A stretch of DNA of 64,000 nucleotides from Micromonospora sp. WMMD812 (GTDB lineage: Bacteria; Actinomycetota; Actinomycetes; Mycobacteriales; Micromonosporaceae): NCBI RefSeq assembly GCF_027497215.1, contig NZ_CP114904.1, positions 1,984,001 through 2,048,000 on the forward strand, read 5' to 3'. Shown here piece after piece: positions 33,874 through 44,050 of this stretch (position 1 is its first letter; each line of letters starts with the position of its first letter). Made by a program: the position numbers and the translations under genes. The notes beneath the pieces are model-generated. The model was not told the DNA's origin, searched no databases, and saw only the letters and a program-made list of their open reading frames with translations.

Positions 33874-34058
33874 GAGACACCCTCCCGCACCGACCGGGGA
33901 CGCATGTCCGTCCACACCGTGTCGACGTGCGCCAGGCACTCCTCCCGGGTGCCGGCGAACCCGGCGTCGTGCCAGCCCGCCGGGAGGTCCCGGTCGGCCG
34001 ACCAGATCGAGTACTGCTCCTCGTCGTTGTGCACGACCAGGAATCGGGATTCGGCCAT
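33870..34058 (-). CDS. MbtH-like protein
   Basis: This 62-residue MbtH family protein has FLVVHNDEEQYSIW, LPAGWHDAGF, ECLAHVDTVWTDMRPRS. The three conserved Trp residues and the NxEExYSxW-like motif are present. MbtH proteins bind and stabilise NRPS adenylation domains. Position directly before the Asn module, with a four-base overlap of its stop and the NRPS start, suggests that module as a partner. Its own ATG overlaps the hydroxylase stop by one base. Confidence 0.95.
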   Translation of the reverse strand: MAESRFLVVHNDEEQYSIWSADRDLPAGWHDAGFAGTREECLAHVDTVWTDMRPRSVREGVS

Positions 34059-35011
34059 CACTTCGCTCCGTTGCTCTCGGGGTCGTGCGGTTCGGCCATC
34101 GCGACGGCGATCTTCCGGGCGCCGGTGAACGGCTCCCGCCCGTGCGCGGCGGTCATGTTGTCCACCACCAGCACGTCGTCGCGCTGGTAGTCGAAGCGGA
34201 CGGTCGCGGCCCGGTACGCGGCACGCAGGTGGTCCATCACGTCGGCCGGGATCTCGCCACCGTCGCCGTAGTAGGTGTTCGACGGGAGCCCGTCGGCGCC
34301 GAACATGGCCAGCAGCCCCTCCTGGTAGTCCTTCGGGAGGGTGCTCACGTGGAAGAACGTGGCGTGGTTGAACCAGCGCGGCGCGTCCGAGCCGGGCCGG
34401 TGGTGCACCACGTCGCGCACCGCCCGGGTCCGCAGCCCGTCCTTGCCACGCCACTCCAGCGCGATCCGGTTCGCCGCCGCGTACGCCTCGACCTCGGCCC
34501 GGTCGTCGGTGTTGAACACGTGCTGCCACGGGGTGCCGAAGTCGTCGTGGAAGTTGCGCACCAGCATCCACCGGCGCCGGACGAACTCCTCCCGCACCGC
34601 CGGATCGATCTCCTGAAAGACCCGGCGCACGTCGGCCAGCGGCGTCGCGCCAAGCGTCTGCGGCGGCGTGATGCAGTAGAAGAACAGCGTCAACGGCCAG
34701 CGGGCCTGGTACGAGTTCTCGTTGTGCAGGAAGATCTCCTCGTCCGGCGGGTAGTCGGTCGAGGTGTAGACCCGGCCCTTGATGGCGTGCCGGGGCGAGG
34801 ACCGCTCCGTGTAGGTCAGCGGTTCGCCGGACAGGGCCCGCACCACCTGGTCGAAGCCGTCCACCCCGCCCACGTCGAAGCCGCGGAACAGCAGCCCGCC
34901 GCGCTCGGCCAGGCTGGCGCGCAGCTCCGCCCGCCGGTCCGTGATGACGTCGGTGAGCTTCCGCCCGTCGTTCTCGACGACCAGCGGCAGTGCGGCGATC
35001 GTGTCGCTCAT
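34058..35011 (-). CDS. SyrP-like Fe(II)/2-oxoglutarate-dependent hydroxylase (TauD family)
   Basis: This 317-residue protein has the family opening LLFRGFDVGG and YTERSSPRHAIKGRVYTSTDY (family blocks). The metal ligands are probably His96 and Glu98 in FLHNENSY and His290 in NMTAAHGREPF. Arg299 in FTGARK would hold 2-oxoglutarate. WFNHATFFH is the family's aromatic block. SyrP hydroxylates PCP-bound Asp and AsnO hydroxylates free Asn at the beta carbon. Beside the Asn-specific module, beta-hydroxyasparagine is the natural prediction. It lies 25 bases downstream of the PKS stop, with a GGAG site ahead. Confidence 0.9.
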   Translation of the reverse strand: MSDTIAALPLVVENDGRKLTDVITDRRAELRASLAERGGLLFRGFDVGGVDGFDQVVRALSGEPLTYTERSSPRHAIKGRVYTSTDYPPDEEIFLHNENSYQARWPLTLFFYCITPPQTLGATPLADVRRVFQEIDPAVREEFVRRRWMLVRNFHDDFGTPWQHVFNTDDRAEVEAYAAANRIALEWRGKDGLRTRAVRDVVHHRPGSDAPRWFNHATFFHVSTLPKDYQEGLLAMFGADGLPSNTYYGDGGEIPADVMDHLRAAYRAATVRFDYQRDDVLVVDNMTAAHGREPFTGARKIAVAMAEPHDPESNGAK

Positions 35012-35036
35012 TGCTCTCTACTCCTGTTTCTCGTGG

Positions 35037-38000
35037 TCAGGCGCGCGGCAGCCGCGGGATGGCGGGGATGGTCGCCGCCTCGGCGGCCGGCTCGTCGCTG
35101 GCGGGGGCGGTGGCCCGCAGTTCCTCGATCCGGGCGGCCAGGCCGGCCACGGTGGGCGTCTCGAAGAGACTGCGCATCGGCAGCCGGACACCGGTGGCCT
35201 TGCGCATCGCCGCGATCAGCTGCACCGCCACCAGAGAGTTGCCGCCGAGGGAGAAGAAGTCGTCGTCGACGCCGACCTCGGCGACCCCGAGGGCGTCCCG
35301 CCACACCTCGGCGATGGCGACCTCCAGCTCGGTGCGCGGCGCCGCCGAGCCGGCCCCCGTCGCGGCCGGCGCGGCCCCGCCCTCCTCCGGCTCGCTCTCC
35401 AGGCTCTCCGTGGTCACCCGGCCGGCGCGGTCGCGGATGTCCGCCACCGTCCGGGTGGCGATGACCACCTGGGCGCCGAGGCCGGCGGTGAGGCTGCGCC
35501 GGAACGCCTCCGCCCCGTCGACCGGCCGGATGTCCTCGCCCGGCCCGGCCGGCGTGGCCTCGGCCGCCGGCGCGGACCCGGCCGGCGCGGCCAGCCCGCC
35601 GGCGACGGCGCCCTGGTCGACCCGGCGCAGGACGAAGTCGCTGATCGCGACCAGCTCCCGGCCGTCGTCGTCGAGCAGGCTCAGGTCCGCGGCGAGGACC
35701 TCGTCGGTGGCGCTGTCCCGGTGCCGCAGGTGGCTGGCGAAACGCGCCGGCAGCGGCCTGCGGACGACGATCCGGCCGTACGACAGCGGCAGGTAGGTGC
35801 CGGAGCCCTGACCGCGGCCGAACGCGGTCGCCACGTCGAGCAGCGCCGGGTGCAGGCCCCACGAGGCCAGGTCGGCGACCGCCTCGGCGGGGGCCTCGAT
35901 CCGGGCCAGCTCCTCGGCGGCGCCGAGGTGGTGCTCGCGCAACGCGTTCCAGCGCGGCCCGAAGGACAGCATGCTGGTGCGGCCCCGGCCGAACGACGCG
36001 TCGTCGTCGACCCGCCGACCCGGGCTGGCCACCTGCCGGGCCGGCGGCGCGGCCTCCACGGTCCAGCCGGCGGCGCCCCGCACGTGGGTACGCTCCTGGC
36101 CGCCGGCCAGGCTGCGCACGGCGAAGTCGACCCCGTCCTCGGCCGGGGTCAGCTCGACCCGGTACTGCGCGACCGTGCCGTCCGGCACCGCGAACGGCTC
36201 CAGGAAGACCACGTCACGCAGCTCCACGACCGCCTCACCGCCGGGGGCGGGCACCGCCGCGGCCACCGCGGCGCGAACCGACTCCAGGTGCGCCGTGCCC
36301 GGGACCACCGGCACCCCGCCGATGCGGTGCTCGTCGAGCACCCAGTGGGTGGTCGCGGAGACCAGGCCGTGCAGCACGGTGCCGTCCGGCCCGGTGACCC
36401 GAGTAGTGAGCACCGGGTGGTCGACCGCGCTGGTCACGGTGTCCCGCCCGGCGGCCCGGAAGCCGGCCGGCGCGGCCGTCTCCACGGCCATGCCGACCTC
36501 GGCCCAGCCGCCCCAGTTCTGCGACAGGACCGGGGCCCGCCAGTCCCGCCCCGAGCGGGCGTACGCGTCGAGGAAGGCGTTCGCCGCGCAGTAGTCGACC
36601 TGGCCGAAGCCGCCGATCACGGCGGTGACAGACGAGCAGAGCACCACGAAGTCCAGCGGCAGGTCGCCGAAGACCTGCGCCAGCGCGAGCGTGCCGGCGA
36701 GCTTCGGCGCAAGCACCCGCTCGGCCTCGGCCCGCTCCTTGATCTCGGCCATGCCGCCGCCGGGCAGGCCGGCCGCGTGCACGATGCCGTCGATCCCGCC
36801 GTACGCCTGCTCGGCCGCCGCCCGCACCCGGCGCAGGTCGGCAGGGTCGGTGACGTCGGCGGCGAGCACCAGCACCTCGGCGCCGGCGGCCTCCATCCGG
36901 CGGATCGCCGTGATCGCCCGACCGGCCCGGTCGTCGCTGCCGTGCACGGCGAGGTGGTCGTCCCACTGCTCGCGCGGCGGCAGGCCGGTGCGGGCCAGCA
37001 GGACCAGTCGGGCCCGCGCCCGGCGGGCGAAGTCCTCGGCCAGGGTGATGCCGATGCCGCCGAGCCCACCGGTGATGAGGTACCGGCCGCCGTCGCGCAG
37101 CGCGCCGGGCTCGCCCTCGGCGTCGACGGTGACCTGCTCGTAGTCGCCCACCCAGCGACGCCCGCCGCGCAGCGCCACCTCGGCCTGCTGCGCGTCCCGC
37201 GGGCGGCGCAGCTCGGCCAGCAGCGCCCGCCCGCCGTCGTCGGACGGGTCGGCGTCGACCAGCCGGACCGTCAGGCCGGGCAGCTCGGCGGGGAGCACCC
37301 GGACCAGCCCGGCGAGGGTGGCGTGCTCCGGCCGGACCAGGTCGTCGCCGCGGACGTCGCCCACGCCGGCGGTGACCAGTTCGAGGCTGAGGCCGCCGTC
37401 CTCCGCCGTGAGGCCGGCGCCGGCGAGGGCCTGCACCAGGTGCAGCGCGCTGAAGAAGCCGCGGTCCTGGGCGGACCAGGTGGCCGCGATGTCGGTGCCG
37501 GTCGGCGCCCCGTCCAGGGTGAACGCGTGCACGAGCCGGGTCGGCACCCCGTCTGCGGCGAGCGCGGCGACCAGCGCGTCGTAGTCCTCCCGGACGCCGG
37601 GGCGCAGCCGGTAGCCGGTGTCGGTCGCGGCGAAGCCGTCGCCGGGGCGTACCTCGACCGGGTCGGCCCCGGCGGCGCGCAGCCCGGCGGCCAGCGCGTC
37701 GCCGCGCGGGCCGTCGGCGAGGACCAGGCAGCGGCCCAGCGGCTCGGTGCGCGGCTCCGGGGCGGCCTGCCGCCAGACCGGCACGGCGAACCACTCCGGC
37801 AGCGGCCGGGGCCCGGTCCGCGCCGGCGCCGCCGACCGCTCCTGCTCCGGGTCCGGGTCCACCCAGTAGCGGCGCCGCTCGAACGGGTAGGTGGGCAGCG
37901 GCACCCGCCGCGCCTGCGGGTCGGCGCCGAGCCGTACGGGCGTGCCGGCGCACCAGAGCGCCGCGGCGGTGCCGAGCAGGGTGGCCAGGTCGCCGGTGGA

Positions 38001-40523
38001 CTCGCCCGGCCCGGGCAGGCTGCCCAGCGGGGTGAGCCGGCGCTGCTCGGAGGAGGCCTTGGCGACCTGCATCCGGGCCAGGTTGGCCAGCTGCTTCCCG
38101 GGCCCGCACTCGACCAGCTGCCAGGTGCCCTCGCCGAGCAGGGTGGCCACGCAGTCGCCGAACCGCACCGGCTGGCGCAGGTGCGCGGCCCAGTAGGCCG
38201 GGTCGGTGGCCTGCGCGTCGGTGATCCAGGTGCCGGTGACGTTGGACAGGAACGGCATCGTCGGCGGCCGCAGGGTCACCGACGCCATCAGCGCGGTGAA
38301 CTCGCCCAGGATCGGCTCCATCATCGGCGAGTGGAAGGCGTGCGAGGTGCGCAACGCCTTGCTCTTGCCCTTGAGCAGCTCGGCGAAGGCCGCGACGGCC
38401 GCGCTCTCCCCGGCCACCACGCAGGTGCCCGGGCCGTTGACCGTCGCGATCGACAGGCCCTCGGGGAGCCGCTCCGCGATCACCGACTCGTCCAGCGAGA
38501 CCGCGAGCATCGAGCCGGCCGGCAGCGACTGCATCAGCCGGCCGCGGGCGGCGACCACCCGCAGCGCGTCGGGCAGGCTCAGCACACCGGCCACGGTGGC
38601 CGCCACGTACTCACCGATCGAGTGGCCGATCATCGCCGCCGGCCGGGCCCCGGCGTCCTGCCAGAGCCGGGCCAGGGCGTACTCGACGACGAAGAGCGCG
38701 GGCTGGGTGTAGCGGGTCTCGGTGAGCCGCTCCCCCGCGTCCGGATCCCGGCCGAGGACGAGGTCGCGGATGTCCAGCCCCAGCTCGGGTCGGAGCAGCG
38801 CGGCGCACTCGTCCACGGTGGCCGCGAACGCCGGCTCCTCGGCGTAGAGCTGCGCCCCCATCCCGGCGTACTGGGCACCCTGCCCGGAGAACAGGAAACA
38901 CACTCGGGTGGCTGGACCGTCGGTCAGTCCGCGATGTCCGCGCCGTGGATCAAGGAGAGCCGCGGCCGCCGTCTGCAGGTCGGTGGCGACCACGGCGGCG
39001 CGGTGCGGGTACTCCCGCCGGCCGACGCGCAGGGTGTGCGCCACGTCGGCGAGGTGCTCCGGCCCGGCGTCCGCGGCCTCGGTGAGGCGCGCGGCGAGCC
39101 GCTGCACCGCGGTGTCGAGCGCGGTGGCGGTCTGGGCCGAGACGTGCAGCAGTTGGGCCGGGCGCACCCGACGCGGCGCCCGGTACGCCGCCGGCGCCTG
39201 CTCCAGCACCACGTGGGCGTTGGTGCCGCCGATGCCGAAGGAGCTGACGCCGGCCCGGCGCGGCCCGCCGTCGGCGTCCCACTTCGTGAGCGTGTTCGCC
39301 ACGTAGAACGGCGTCTCGGCGAACTCCACGGCCGGGTTCGGCGTCTCGTAGTTGATCGTCGGCGGGATCAGGCCGTGCTCCATGGCCAGCACCGTCTTGA
39401 TCACGCTGACGATGCCGGAGGGCTGGCTGAGGTGCCCGATGTTCGACTTCACCGAGCCGATGCCGCACCAGCCGCGATCGTCGGTGTCCTTCGTGTACAC
39501 CGCGGCGAGCGCGGCCACCTCGATCGGATCGCCCATCGCGGTGCCGGTGCCGTGCGCCTCGACGTAGCTGATGGTGCGCGGGTCGACACCGGCCATCGCG
39601 ACCGCCTGAGCGATCGCCTCGATCTGGCCGTCGATGCTCGGCGCGGTGAAGCCGACCTTGCCGGCGCCGTCGTTGTTGATGGCGTTGCCGAGCACCACCG
39701 CGCGGATCGCGTCGCCGTCGGCGATCGCGTCGGAGAGGCGCTTGAGCAGCGTGACCCCGACGCCGCTGCCCCAGACGGTGCCGTTCGCGCCCGCGTCGAA
39801 CGGGCGGCACCGCCCGTCGGGCGAGGTGAAGCCGTCCATGCCGAGGTAGCCGACGTGCGGCAGCTCGACGTTCACCCCGCCAGCGAGGGCCATGTCGCAC
39901 TCGCCGTTGCGCAGCGCCTCGCACGCCAGGTGGAAGGCGACCAGCGAGGTCGAGCAGGCGGTGTGCACGGTGAGGCTCGGCCCCCGCAGGTCCAGCCGGT
40001 ACGACACGTTCGTGGCCACGTAGTTCGGCGAGTTGCCGGTGGCGATGGAGACCGCCGCGTGCGGGCTGCCGCCGACCCGCTTGTTGCGCAGCACGTGGCG
40101 GTGCAGGTAGGTGTTGCCGCCGGTGCCCGCGTAGACGCCCACGGCACCGTCGTAGCGGAACGGGTCGTAGCCGGCGTCCTCCAGCGCCGCGTGGCAGGTC
40201 TCCAGGAACAGCCGGTGCTGCGGGTCGGTCATCTCCGCCTCGCGGGCGGTCATCCCGAACAGCCCGGCGTCGAACTCGTCGTACCCGTCGACCAGCGGGG
40301 CGCGGTTGACCCAGCCCGGGTCGTCCACCTCCTCCGTGGTGGCGCCCCGGGCCAGCTGCTCCTCCCGGGTGAGCTCGGTGACCGACTCCACCCCGTCGAC
40401 CAGGTTGCGCCAGAACTCGTTCACGTCGGCCGCGCCGGGCAGGCGGGCGGCCAGCCCGACGATCGCGATCGGCTCGATGCCGTCGCCGTCGCCGGACAGA
40501 TCGGTTGCGGTCGATTCGTCCAT
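35037..40523 (-). CDS. Type I PKS, KS-AT-KR-DH-ACP
   Basis: This 1828-residue module begins with a KS (1 to about 440; Cys190 in HTACSTSL, His residues in EAHGTGT and NIGHLSQ). The AT follows (about 545-850; GHSIGEY near 631, AFHSP predicting malonyl-CoA). The KR has LITGGLGGIG near 1153 with VDYCAANAF. The DH has HRIGGVPVVP and HPALLD (about 1370-1635), and the ACP has LGGNSL near 1761. DH follows KR, the reverse of the usual DH-KR order. It should add one malonyl unit and reduce it to a trans-alpha,beta-enoyl group. There is no ER, so no saturation. ATG 40523 has AAGGA ahead; GTG 40526 is adjacent. Confidence 0.93.
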   Translation of the reverse strand: MDESTATDLSGDGDGIEPIAIVGLAARLPGAADVNEFWRNLVDGVESVTELTREEQLARGATTEEVDDPGWVNRAPLVDGYDEFDAGLFGMTAREAEMTDPQHRLFLETCHAALEDAGYDPFRYDGAVGVYAGTGGNTYLHRHVLRNKRVGGSPHAAVSIATGNSPNYVATNVSYRLDLRGPSLTVHTACSTSLVAFHLACEALRNGECDMALAGGVNVELPHVGYLGMDGFTSPDGRCRPFDAGANGTVWGSGVGVTLLKRLSDAIADGDAIRAVVLGNAINNDGAGKVGFTAPSIDGQIEAIAQAVAMAGVDPRTISYVEAHGTGTAMGDPIEVAALAAVYTKDTDDRGWCGIGSVKSNIGHLSQPSGIVSVIKTVLAMEHGLIPPTINYETPNPAVEFAETPFYVANTLTKWDADGGPRRAGVSSFGIGGTNAHVVLEQAPAAYRAPRRVRPAQLLHVSAQTATALDTAVQRLAARLTEAADAGPEHLADVAHTLRVGRREYPHRAAVVATDLQTAAAALLDPRRGHRGLTDGPATRVCFLFSGQGAQYAGMGAQLYAEEPAFAATVDECAALLRPELGLDIRDLVLGRDPDAGERLTETRYTQPALFVVEYALARLWQDAGARPAAMIGHSIGEYVAATVAGVLSLPDALRVVAARGRLMQSLPAGSMLAVSLDESVIAERLPEGLSIATVNGPGTCVVAGESAAVAAFAELLKGKSKALRTSHAFHSPMMEPILGEFTALMASVTLRPPTMPFLSNVTGTWITDAQATDPAYWAAHLRQPVRFGDCVATLLGEGTWQLVECGPGKQLANLARMQVAKASSEQRRLTPLGSLPGPGESTGDLATLLGTAAALWCAGTPVRLGADPQARRVPLPTYPFERRRYWVDPDPEQERSAAPARTGPRPLPEWFAVPVWRQAAPEPRTEPLGRCLVLADGPRGDALAAGLRAAGADPVEVRPGDGFAATDTGYRLRPGVREDYDALVAALAADGVPTRLVHAFTLDGAPTGTDIAATWSAQDRGFFSALHLVQALAGAGLTAEDGGLSLELVTAGVGDVRGDDLVRPEHATLAGLVRVLPAELPGLTVRLVDADPSDDGGRALLAELRRPRDAQQAEVALRGGRRWVGDYEQVTVDAEGEPGALRDGGRYLITGGLGGIGITLAEDFARRARARLVLLARTGLPPREQWDDHLAVHGSDDRAGRAITAIRRMEAAGAEVLVLAADVTDPADLRRVRAAAEQAYGGIDGIVHAAGLPGGGMAEIKERAEAERVLAPKLAGTLALAQVFGDLPLDFVVLCSSVTAVIGGFGQVDYCAANAFLDAYARSGRDWRAPVLSQNWGGWAEVGMAVETAAPAGFRAAGRDTVTSAVDHPVLTTRVTGPDGTVLHGLVSATTHWVLDEHRIGGVPVVPGTAHLESVRAAVAAAVPAPGGEAVVELRDVVFLEPFAVPDGTVAQYRVELTPAEDGVDFAVRSLAGGQERTHVRGAAGWTVEAAPPARQVASPGRRVDDDASFGRGRTSMLSFGPRWNALREHHLGAAEELARIEAPAEAVADLASWGLHPALLDVATAFGRGQGSGTYLPLSYGRIVVRRPLPARFASHLRHRDSATDEVLAADLSLLDDDGRELVAISDFVLRRVDQGAVAGGLAAPAGSAPAAEATPAGPGEDIRPVDGAEAFRRSLTAGLGAQVVIATRTVADIRDRAGRVTTESLESEPEEGGAAPAATGAGSAAPRTELEVAIAEVWRDALGVAEVGVDDDFFSLGGNSLVAVQLIAAMRKATGVRLPMRSLFETPTVAGLAARIEELRATAPASDEPAAEAATIPAIPRLPRA

Positions 40524-40534
40524 CACGGTGTCCT

Positions 40535-43500
40535 TCAGTGCGCGGTGCCGCCGGGGCGGCGGGGTGGGTTACGACGGGTACGGCTACGTCGGGCGGCGGC
40601 CCGCAGCGCGGCGCGGGCCAGCTCCGGCCGGTCGGCGGCGCCGTCGAGGCTGGCGGCGAGCGCCCGGATCGTGGGGTGGCGGAAGAGGTCGAGCATCGTG
40701 ATCGAGCGGCCGGTGGCGGCGGTCAGCCGGGCGTGCACCGCGGCCAGGGCGAGCGAGTGCCCGCCGATGTCGAAGAAGTTGTCGGTGACCCCGACCCGGT
40801 CGCGCTCCAGCACCTCCCGCCAGATGCCGGCGATCAGCTCCTCGGTGTCAGTGAGCCCGTCCGGGCCGGCCGGCAGCGGAGACCGCGGTGGCTCGCCGGC
40901 GGCGACCGTCATCGCGCCGAGCTGGGCCACCCGGACCGTCGGCCGGGGCAGCTCGACGGCGACGGCGCGCGCCGGCACGGACGGCTCGGCGGCCAGCGCG
41001 CCGACCAGGGTGGCCAGGTCGTCCAGGAGCGCCTCGATCCGCACGCCGTCGAAGAGGTCCGGGTTGTGCACCACCTCGACGCCGACGCGGCCGGCCCGCT
41101 CCACCACGTAGACGGTGATGTCGAACGGCGACCCGGGTTTCGGCACCGGCACCGGCTCGCCGACCAGCCCGGTCAGGGTCAATCGGGGCGGGACGAAGTT
41201 GAGCACGTTGAACAACACCTGCACCAGCGGCGCGCGGGAGGTGTCCCGGCCGACGCCGAGCGCCTCGACGATCCGCTCCAGCGGCGCGCCGGGGTGGGTG
41301 GTCACGTCGTGCAGCTCGGCCGCGCACCGGTCGACCAGCTCGGCGAAGCTCGCCCCGGCGGTGCGGACCCGGACCGGCACGGTGTCGATGAAGAAGCCGA
41401 CCACGTCGTCGAAGGCGGCGAGTCGCCGGTCCGCGACGATCGCGCCCAGCACGTGGTCGTCCGCGCCGGTGAGCCGGGCCAACAGTTCGCCGAAGCCGGC
41501 CAGCAGCACCGCGGCGACCGTCGTCCCGCGCCGCTCGGCCAGGTCCCGTACCGCACGGTCGGTCGCTTCGGGCAACCGCACCGACGCCTCGGCGCCGGCG
41601 TAGGTCTGCACGGCCGGGCGCGGCCGGTCCCGGGGCAGGTCCAGCACGGTCGGCGCACCCGACAGGTGCCCGGCCCACCAGGCCAGGTCCGCCTCGCCCC
41701 GCCGGCGGTCCCGCTCCGCCCGCCACACCGCGTAGTCCGCGTACGTGGCGGACAGCGCGGGCAGGCGCGGCGTCTCCCCGGCCACCGCGTCGGCGTACGC
41801 GGCCGCGAGGTCGTCGTACAGGACCGCCTCGGACCAGCCGTCGAAGACCGCGTGGTGCAAGGTGATCGCCAGCACGTGCTCGTCGGGGCCGAGCCGGTAG
41901 ACGGTCACCTGCCAGGGCGGCCCGGTGGCCAGGTCGAAGGCGTGCCCGGCGCCGGCGGCGAGCATGCCGGCCAGCTCGCCCTCGGCGTCGCCCACGCCGG
42001 TCAGGTCGACCACCGGCACGGCCACGTCGGTCGGCTCCTCCCGGACCGCGTACGGGACACCGCCGGTCTGCGGGATCCGCCAGCGCAGCACGTCGTGCCG
42101 CTCGGCGACCGCCCGCAGCGCCGCGCCCAGCGCGACGGTGTCCAGCGGGCCGTGCAGCCGGTGCGCGACCGCGATGTTGTACGGCGCGCTGGACGGGGCG
42201 AGCTGGTCGACGAACCAGAGCCGGCGCTGCGGCGGGGAGAGGGTGGGCGGGTTGCCGGTGGTGAGGCCGTCCCGGTCCGCCGGCGCGGCGGCGGCCACCC
42301 GGTCGACCAGCTCGCTGAAGGTGCGGCCGGTGAAGACGTCCCGGGTGTCGACGTGCCGACCCAGCTCGGCCCGGAGCGCGGCGACCAGCCGCATCGCCGC
42401 GATCGAGTTGCCGCCGGCGGCGAGGAAGTCGGTCTCCGGGCCGGGCCGCCCGCCGAGCAGCCGGGCCCAGATCCGCGCCACGGCCCGGTCGACCGGCTCG
42501 TCCACGACCGGACCCGCCGGCACGTCCGGTGCGGGCCGGGCCGCCGCGTCCAGCGCGCGCAACGCCGGGCGGTCCAGCTTGCCGGTGATCGGGCTGACCG
42601 GCAGCGCGGCCAGGCGCAGCACCCGGGCCGGCAGCATCGCGGTGGTCAACCGGGGTCCGGCGTACGCCCGCAGCCGCTCGTCGTCGGGCGCGTCGGCCGG
42701 GGTGAGGAAGGCGACCAGCTCGCTGCCGGCCGGGCCGGGCACCGCCTCGACGGCGACCCGGTCCACCCCGGGCAGCTCCGCCAGCACCGCCTCCACCTCG
42801 CCCAGCTCGATGCGCTGGCCCCGGACCTTGACCTGGCGGTCGGCCCGGCCGAGGTAGACGATCCGCCCGTCCGGGTCCTGCCGGACCAGGTCGCCGGTGC
42901 GGTACAACCGCTCGCCGGGCAGGCCCGAGAACGCGTCCGGGACGAACCGTTCGGCGGTCAGCGCGGGCCGGTTGAGGTAGCCGTCGGCCAGGCCGGGGCC
43001 GCCGATCAGCAGCTCACCGGTCGCCCCCGGCGGCACCGGACGCAGCGCGGCGTCCACCACGTACGCCCGGTGGTTGGGCAGCGGGACGCCGATCGGCACC
43101 GGGTCGGTCTCGGCGGCGGACAGTGGACCGCTGACCGCCAGCACCGTGGTCTCGGTCGGCCCGTACCCGTTGAGGAAGGCGCGCCCGGGCGCCCAGCGGG
43201 CGGCCAGCTCGGCCGGCACCGCCTCGCCGCCGCAGAGCACCACCCGCCAGGCGGGCAGCTCGGCCGGGTCCAGCATGCCCAGCACGGTGGGCGTGATGAA
43301 ACCCCAGTTCACCGCGTGCGCGGCGACGAACCGGGTCAGCCGCACCGGGTCGGCCCGGTCGTCCGCGCCGAGCAGCTGCACCGCGCCGCCCAGCAGCAGC
43401 GGGACGAAGAGGTCCATGGTGGCCGCGTCGAAGCCGAGCGAGGCGATGCCGAGGCTGCGCACGCCAGCGTCCGCGCCGCTGAGCGCGACCACCCCGTGGA

Positions 43501-44050
43501 CGAACTCGACGGCGTTGCGGTGGGTGGTGAGCACCCCCTTGGGCCGGCCGGTGGAGCCGGAGGTGAACAGCACGTACGCCGGGTCGCCCGGCCGGGCCGG
43601 GCAGGGCGCGAGCGGCGCCGGACCGGGCAGGCCCAGCGCGACCACTCCCGGCACGTCGGCGAACTCCGCCTCGGCCGCGTCACCCACCACGACGGACACG
43701 CCCGCGTCCGCGGCGATCTCGCGCAGCCGCCGGCGCGGACCGCCCGGCTCCAGCGGCACGTAGCAGCCGCCGGCGAGCAGCACTCCGAGCACGGTGGCGA
43801 CCAGCTCCGGCCGCCGGTGTCCGCACACCCCCACCCGGCTCTGCCGGCCGACGCCGTGCCCGCGCAGCGCGGCCGCCACCCCGGCGGCCCGGTCCAGCAG
43901 CTGCCGGTAGGTGAGCCGGTCGTCCCACTGGCGCACCGCGACCGCGTCCGGCGTACGCGCGGCCTGCGCGACGACCAGCTCGGCCAGCGTCGCGTCCGGC
44001 CAGGGCAGCCGCTCCCCCCGCACCGCGCTGATGGACAGGATGTCGGTCAC
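40535..44050 (-). CDS. NRPS A-PCP-C-PCP
   Basis: This 1171-residue protein has an A domain (about 25-510; FTSGSTGRPKG, NGYGPTE, YRTGDLV, TGKLDRPAL). Specificity residues read as DAMFLGGVLK, which I cannot assign; they look hydrophobic. A PCP with AGGNSI (near 547), a C domain (about 600-1030; HHAVFDG near 732, LSPPQRRLWFVDQL) and a second PCP with IGGHSL (near 1095) follow. The second carrier lacks its own A domain, so its amino acid must come in trans or it merely relays the chain. The GTG start overlaps the LanB-type stop as GTGA. A PKS follows after 11 bases. Confidence 0.92.
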   Translation of the reverse strand: MTDILSISAVRGERLPWPDATLAELVVAQAARTPDAVAVRQWDDRLTYRQLLDRAAGVAAALRGHGVGRQSRVGVCGHRRPELVATVLGVLLAGGCYVPLEPGGPRRRLREIAADAGVSVVVGDAAEAEFADVPGVVALGLPGPAPLAPCPARPGDPAYVLFTSGSTGRPKGVLTTHRNAVEFVHGVVALSGADAGVRSLGIASLGFDAATMDLFVPLLLGGAVQLLGADDRADPVRLTRFVAAHAVNWGFITPTVLGMLDPAELPAWRVVLCGGEAVPAELAARWAPGRAFLNGYGPTETTVLAVSGPLSAAETDPVPIGVPLPNHRAYVVDAALRPVPPGATGELLIGGPGLADGYLNRPALTAERFVPDAFSGLPGERLYRTGDLVRQDPDGRIVYLGRADRQVKVRGQRIELGEVEAVLAELPGVDRVAVEAVPGPAGSELVAFLTPADAPDDERLRAYAGPRLTTAMLPARVLRLAALPVSPITGKLDRPALRALDAAARPAPDVPAGPVVDEPVDRAVARIWARLLGGRPGPETDFLAAGGNSIAAMRLVAALRAELGRHVDTRDVFTGRTFSELVDRVAAAAPADRDGLTTGNPPTLSPPQRRLWFVDQLAPSSAPYNIAVAHRLHGPLDTVALGAALRAVAERHDVLRWRIPQTGGVPYAVREEPTDVAVPVVDLTGVGDAEGELAGMLAAGAGHAFDLATGPPWQVTVYRLGPDEHVLAITLHHAVFDGWSEAVLYDDLAAAYADAVAGETPRLPALSATYADYAVWRAERDRRRGEADLAWWAGHLSGAPTVLDLPRDRPRPAVQTYAGAEASVRLPEATDRAVRDLAERRGTTVAAVLLAGFGELLARLTGADDHVLGAIVADRRLAAFDDVVGFFIDTVPVRVRTAGASFAELVDRCAAELHDVTTHPGAPLERIVEALGVGRDTSRAPLVQVLFNVLNFVPPRLTLTGLVGEPVPVPKPGSPFDITVYVVERAGRVGVEVVHNPDLFDGVRIEALLDDLATLVGALAAEPSVPARAVAVELPRPTVRVAQLGAMTVAAGEPPRSPLPAGPDGLTDTEELIAGIWREVLERDRVGVTDNFFDIGGHSLALAAVHARLTAATGRSITMLDLFRHPTIRALAASLDGAADRPELARAALRAAARRSRTRRNPPRRPGGTAH

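Noticed and set aside
34941..41111. Plus-strand open frame of about 2050 codons opposite the hydroxylase and PKS
   Set aside because: Same antisense artefact; no conserved motif, and it crosses several real gene boundaries on the other strand.
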